Source: Clarkia xantiana subsp. parviflora (taxonomy: Eukaryota; Streptophyta; Magnoliopsida; Myrtales; Onagraceae). From it: a DNA stretch of 64,000 nucleotides. The stretch lies in assembly GCA_036873135.1 (NCBI GenBank), contig JAPTYO010000002.1, forward strand, positions 22,718,452 to 22,782,451, read 5' to 3'. Below, piece by piece: positions 59,303-64,000 of this stretch. Position 1 is the first letter of the stretch. Each line of letters starts with the position of its first letter. The translations under genes and the position numbers were made by a program. Below the pieces are notes generated by a model. The model did not search any database, had not been told where the DNA came from, and saw only the letters and a program-made list of their open reading frames with translations.

Positions 59303-62300
59303 TTTTTTTTTTTTGGTTAACAAAGATACTAAACAGACAGCGATTACAACCTTGCAGCGTTTAAAGCCCATGTAGGGACATTCAAACCTGACCAACTACT
59401 CGAGATGTTTCGCCTAGCGGCCTCACGAACAATGTTGTGGGCAACGCTTACAAAAGTACGACGTACAAAACGAAAACAAACGGAATTACAAGAAGCTAAA
59501 ACAAATCTAATATCCGCTAAAACATGAAACAAAATAGGGTTACTAATAAAGCAGGGAGTCGCGATAAATTGCTGCAAAGTAAGGGAATCTGTGTAGACAA
59601 CGTGAGGTTGCGGAACATATGACTTCGCCAAGAGCGCTCCTGCCTTACAAGCCACGCCTTCTGCCAAAAGGGGAGAGTCGCCGGAGGTAGAAAGGATGTG
59701 GACCGCTAGAATCCTCCCGGAGCTGTCCAAAAACACCGCTTCCCCAAAGACTGATTGGGTCAGCTCGTGAACGGTGCCGTCGCAGATGATGTTCGGTGAT
59801 CCTTGTGGGATTGTGGTACTGCGTCCTGATAATCTTGAGGAAGAGGAGGTCCCTACCTGTGTGAGGGCGACCGCTGGTCTGCCAAATACGAATATGCCAT
59901 GAGATTATCATTACAAGCAATGTTAATAAATCGCATAACAGAACGCGCCGTTGGTACTTTACGGTTGAAAATGACATTATTACTTTCTAACCAAATCCCC
60001 CACATCACTATGCATTTAAAGATTAAAGGGTTAAGAACACAATAGGGGCCTGAATGTTTGCCCATGTTGCCAAAAGGGTCTGAATTGAAAAAACGTATTA
60101 TTAAGGGCCTGAATTTTGAGTTTTGTTGATAATCGAGTTTCCGTCCAAATTTGCTGTTAAATGTAACGGGAATACGTGAAATGACAAACTTACCCTTATG
60201 CAATTATTATACAATTTATCAGTTTAATTAATGAAATGTATGTCTAAAATACCCCCTGCATACTAATTATGCCCTAAGGCCACCATGGCCACCGCCACCG
60301 ACCACCACCCTAGCTCCGGCGACCACCACTCCAGCTCCGGCGACCACCACTCCAGCTCTGTGGCCCCGAATCGGAGCTTTTTTGGTCGCCGGAGGGGGTG
60401 GTGGTCGCCGGAGATGGGTGGTGGTCGCCGGAGCCGAGTGGTGGTGGTCGCCGGAGCTGTGGTGGCTTAAAGGGTATTTTCGTCTTTTTAGGTCAAACAT
60501 GTGAGGGACACACTCAGGTCAAAGGGCATTTTCGGGTTTTCAAATTATTTTCGGTCACATGCTTGGCATGTGACCACTTTCTGTCACTTTTAACAGAAAA
60601 AATAGACGGAGACCTCACTTATACACATAACTCAAAATTCAGGCCCTTAATAATACGTTTTTTCAATTCAGACCCCTTTTGGCAACATGGGCAAACATTC
60701 AGGCCCCTATTGTGTTCTTAACCCAAGATTAAAATGTCCACAGACAGTGTTGCTGTAGAGGTCCCTAAAAGCCACGACTGCAGCTCCCGAATGGGCGCAG
60801 CCGTTGCGTGTCTCCCAAAGCCACAGGCGAACCAAACCCTTTGCGAGAAGTGGCAGTTCCACATTAGGTGAAGCCAAGATTCCCCCTTCGAACGACAAAG
60901 GGGGCAGGTCGGGTCAGTAAGGGGTATCCGTTTTTGGAGGTTCAAGCCCAAAGGTAAACCACCAGCACATCCACGCCAGATGAACATACAAATTTTTGGA
61001 AGCAAACGCAGATTCCACAATTGATTCCAGAAAGACGAATTTACGATCGGCGAAGAAGACCCAGAACCCCCAAATCTCTCGCCACGGAGAGACGTGTTTA
61101 CAAGATTGTATCCGAGTTTGACTGAGAACAATCCATCTTTGGCTGTTGTCCAAAGAAAGCGGTCATCTATTGGGTGGTCGGAAAGGTGCAACATAGTATA
61201 GCCGTGACAAGAAATGGTGGTAGCAGGCGTCGGGAAGCAGGTAGATTCCATGAACCGTTGAGTAAAACAGAAGAAACGCGGAGAGACAAGGTTGGCGCAG
61301 ATGGTTCTACCCAGTCACGTAGAAGACCCATATTCGGAACCCACGGGTCTGTCCATAAATTAATCGAGAGACCATCCCCTACATACCAGATAGCCCCACG
61401 CATTAGATATTTGCGGATGTTGACTAGGGAGCGCCATACCGGTGAGTGGTACGGACGGGCTGGGGCTGAGAAAAAACTGTCTGATCGGAAATATTTATCT
61501 CTCATGCACTTCACCCAAAAAGATGGTGCGTTTGCTACTAGCCGGTACGCCTGTTTCAGCAGAAGTGCGATGTTCATGGCTTCCATGTTGCGAAAACCAA
61601 AACCCCCCGAAGCCTTAGAGCAACAGATTTTATCCCACTGTAACCATGGGATTCCTCTGGAATCAGCATTAGTATGCCACCAAAAATGACGCTGGATTTT
61701 GTCCAGATTAGAGGTAACATGTTTAGGTAGTTTAATGCAAGACATTGCTTACGAGGGAATAGCGCTTGTTGTGGACTTAAGGAGGACTTCCCTACCTGCT
61801 GGAGATAGGAGCTTGGTCATCCAGCCTTGAACCCTAGTAGTAACCCGTTGTATAAGAGACTCCCTTATCGTTCTACCCCTGGCCCATTTGATAGGAAGGC
61901 CCAAATAATTTTCGGAGCCTGTCATAGTTGTTACCCCAAGGATGTGAGCCAGTGTTTGTCGATCTGCCTCCGCGACATTCGGACTGAAGAGGATCCCTGA
62001 TTTCGCGTAATTTATTAGTTACCCTGATTCCTGTTGGTACGTCTCCAGTATGGTACGGAGTACCTTAACGTTTCGGCGCGTAGCTTCAAGGAAAAGGATG
62101 CTATCGTCGGCAAAGAGTAAATGTGTGATCATCAGGCTCCCCTTGGAAAGACGCACACCCTTTAGGGTGCCTTCAGACTGTGCCCTAGATAGTTCTTGAG
62201 GGAGCATTTGAGCTACCATAATGAACAAAAACGGAGATAGAGGGTCTCCCTGTCGTAGTCCCCGAGAACTCCGTATTTGTGGGGGTGACGTGGCCATTAA

Positions 62301-63360
62301 CCAGGACAGATAGAGTGGGTGTGGATACGCACTGCATGATTAAGGCCGAGAAGGACGGAGGAAAGTTCATATTGTGCAAAATCGATGTCAGAAAAGGCCA
62401 TTCAACCCTATTGTCCGAATCAAGACGCTGCGCCTCTTCCAAATATCTGAGGGTTGTGACGATGTTTGTTTGCAGAGCTCCAAACACTGCTCTGTTCCAA
62501 TGACGAAGTGATCTGGAGAGACGGCCGAGTTTAGAGGATAATTTGAATTGGGCAGAGCCATCTGTCCATGTGGACCAAGAGGTTCGCAAAAACTCATCAA
62601 ACTCCGGGTGGCGAAGCCACATATTTTCAAAACGGAAAGGACGACTTCCAGGCTGGTGTGTATGGACACCAAGAGACAAAAGGATAGGTGTGTGATCTGA
62701 GGCCACCCTTTTAAGGTGCAAAAGACGCGACGCCGGAAACGTGATAAGCCATTCTGCTGTGACAAAACTGCGGTCGAGTCTCTCCCTAACTCGACGGCTG
62801 CCAGAGCAATTATTTGTCCAAGTGAAAGGTTGTCCCTAGAAGCCTAAATCTATGAGACCCAGAGAATCAGTCCAGCTTTGAGCCCTAAGGATTCTGGTTG
62901 GGGAAACTGGGCAGCGGCTAGATTTGTCACTAAAGGCCCAAATGTCGTTAAAATCGCCTAGCAGGGCCCAAGGACTGGAATCCAGTCTAGAGTGGCGGTA
63001 TGAGATAATGTCGGCCCAAAAGGCAGGTCTGGATGCGGCTTCTGACGGGGCATACACAAACGAGGCGTCCCAAGCCGGAGAGTCCACCGTAACCGCGATC
63101 TCAACATGAATTGCGTTAAAGGACGATGCGACAGGAATAACTGAGACCAAATCATTCTAAGCCAGTAAGAGACCACCCCAGGTCTCTTCCGGGTCCACCC
63201 TGACGGTGGAGGTGAAACCTAAACCAGCTAAGGTGCGGGCAAGACGATGCATACGGCTCTTGACCTCCGAAATGAAAATCAAAACAGGTCGATGGAGGCT
63301 AATTAAGAGCCGCAAATGTTGAATTGTCAGGGAGTTTCCCGCCCCCTGACAATTCCAAAC
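59303..63360 (-). pseudogene. LINE (non-LTR retrotransposon), 5'-truncated and internally deleted
   Basis: Minus strand. It starts within the first motif of the AP-type endonuclease (WNCQGAGNSLT, 63355), continues with LLGDFNDIW (near 62950) and SDHTPILLSL (62690). An internal deletion removes the N-terminal part of RT at about 62390. RT resumes with SRGLRQGDPLSPFLF and the catalytic LLFADDSILF (62110). The C-terminal half follows (YLGLPIKWARGR, QRHFWWH), then the zf-RVT zinc segment (CPLCRSKGESWLHLMWNC, 60895) and an RNase H-like domain (VYTDSLTLQQF, 59590). The element ends in a poly-A tail (T run 59305-59317 on plus). Several stops are present. It moves by target-primed reverse transcription; this copy is dead. 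It is interrupted at 60028-60724. Confidence 0.88.
60028..60724. mobile_element. Mutator-like foldback element inside the LINE
   Basis: 697 bp with terminal inverted repeats of about 93 bp that differ by a single-base indel (GGGTTAAGAACACAATAGGG at each end). It is flanked by an exact 9-bp duplication AAGATTAAA (60019-60027 and 60725-60733), the Mutator-family length. The centre (60290-60470) is an inverted array of CACCACTCCAGCTCCGGCGA and its complement. It has no transposase. The LINE frame continues across it when it and one target copy are removed. Confidence 0.88.
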
Positions 63361-63381
63361 CAGGTATATTGGTATATTATA

Positions 63382-63604
63382 TGTATGGGGACTAATATCT
63401 AATTATGCTAAGTTGTCTTAGTTCTAGTATTTACATTCTAGTCCCTAATGTTTACTAGGGTTTTCATATTAGCCCATGATGTCTCCTATATAAAGGAGCC
63501 TCCACTATTGTAATGGTGAAGCAACCTTCTCATATCATGTTTAGTATAATGAAAGGATTGCTCTCTTCATACTCTCCAACCATCCAACAATTATAAACGT
63601 TAAT
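63382..63604 (+). repeat. 5' LTR of right-edge copia element J
   Basis: TGTATGGGGAC start, TATA (TCCTATATAAAGGAGCC at 63483-63499), about 220 bp, directly before a copia primer-binding site. The limits are approximate because the partner LTR lies outside. Confidence 0.6.
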
Positions 63605-63605
63605 T

Positions 63606-63617
63606 TGGTATCAGAGC
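63606..63617 (+). promoter_or_regulatory. primer-binding site of element J
   Basis: TGGTATCAGAGC, copia initiator tRNA-Met type. A second identical copy lies at 63757-63768. Confidence 0.85.
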
Positions 63618-63712
63618 TAGTTTCGATCTTGGTGTTTTGATTAGCGTGGTGGATCTCCGCGGTGGTATGGTTGGTAGCGAATTTCCCTTAGAACGGAACA
63701 GAAGAAGGAAAG

Positions 63713-63754
63713 TGTAAATGTAATACTTGTTTGCCAACAAGTATTACATTTACA
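63713..63754 (+). repeat. perfect 19-bp inverted repeat in the leader of element J
   Basis: Arms 63713-63731 (TGTAAATGTAATACTTGTT) and 63736-63754 with a 4-nt loop TGCC. It lies between the two primer-binding-site copies. Confidence 0.85.
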
Positions 63755-63832
63755 TTTGGTATCAGAGCTCTCACGGTTAAGGAAGATCCTGCAGATTTTC
63801 AAGTTTTTGGTTTTGCAAAACCAACTTGGAAG

Positions 63833-64000
63833 ATGACAGACAATTCAGCATTTGTTGGTCTTACTATTCCGAAATTTACAGGTAAGAACTATGATCAATG
63901 GAGTCTCATTATGGAAAATTTGTTGAAAGCACATGAGTTTTGGGATGTTGTTGACAAGGGTGTTGACATAGAGAAAGCTGATTTTGAAACCTACAAGGCA
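63833..64000 (+). CDS. copia element J: Gag N-terminus (runs off right edge)
   Basis: Open from ATG 63833 to the window end (56 codons). It starts MTDNSAFVGLTIPKFTGKNY, followed by DQWSLIMENLLKAHEFWDVV. This is the conserved start of copia Gag polyproteins (DUF4219/UBN2 type). Position and orientation match the LTR and primer-binding site upstream. No break is seen in the visible part. Confidence 0.85.
   Translation, partial: MTDNSAFVGLTIPKFTGKNYDQWSLIMENLLKAHEFWDVVDKGVDIEKADFETYKA

Noticed and set aside
60267..60500. His/Ser-rich and Gly/Val-rich frames
   Set aside because: Both are translations of the repeated CACCACTCCAGCTCCGGCGA array inside the Mutator-like element.
63600..63770. tRNA gene suggested by TGGTATCAGAGC sequences
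   Set aside because: These are retrotransposon primer-binding sites complementary to a tRNA 3' end; no cloverleaf can be formed around them.

Overview
This is nuclear DNA of a flowering plant, probably a eudicot. It is AT-rich. It carries two intron-containing genes of plant-specific or plant-typical families (a MIP1-type RING E3 ligase and a NAC transcription factor). Most of the rest is Ty1/copia and Ty3/gypsy LTR retrotransposons, one LINE, foldback/MITE-type DNA elements and decayed repeats. No bacterial, viral or CRISPR features were seen.

Layout. 1-761: 5' end of a minus-strand copia element (gag, primer-binding site, LTR) that runs off the left edge. 790-23030: a cluster of one copia family in three copies, called A (plus, 5'-truncated, LTR at 5582-6180), B (minus, complete outline 6862-15904) and C (plus, 16801-23030). 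They are mixed with a minus-strand gypsy element (G1: LTR 16004-16800, gag start 15948, gag continuing at 6861-6181). B sits inside the gag of G1, and a hAT-like element (10891-11381) sits inside B.

23031-35300 is the gene-bearing interval. The RING gene (24810-27594, plus) and the NAC gene (29700-28112, minus) are convergent, with about 520 bp between their stop codons. To the right are AT-rich intergenic DNA, a long-TIR foldback element (32308-34374) split by a solo LTR (33081-34240), and a degenerate 30-bp minisatellite.

35311-57591 is one nested complex of about 22 kb whose outer shell is a fourth member (D) of the A/B/C copia family. The 5' LTR of D is split by a young gypsy-type non-autonomous element, H (35639-43913, TSD ACCAC), that codes only for an unusual Gag. 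The leader of D is split by a copia element, I (44923-50755, TSD GTATT). I has almost identical LTRs but dead coding sequence, and carries a hAT-like MITE (48479-49220, TSD GTTTTGAA). The gag-pol of D has been replaced by a minus LTR (51220-51612) and the 3' ends of two gypsy-like elements, F and E.

57592-64000: duplicated low-copy DNA, a short plastid rpl14-like patch, a 5'-truncated minus-strand LINE (63360-59303) interrupted by a Mutator-like foldback element (60028-60724, TSD AAGATTAAA), and the start of a plus-strand copia element (LTR, PBS, gag) leaving at the right edge.

No new defence-type or metabolic system was found. The most unusual items are element H, whose Gag lacks a recognisable core but repeats its nucleocapsid-like module; the series of small palindromes in copia element I; the palindrome turnover in the LTRs of H; and several DNA-element insertions whose target-site duplications can be read directly.
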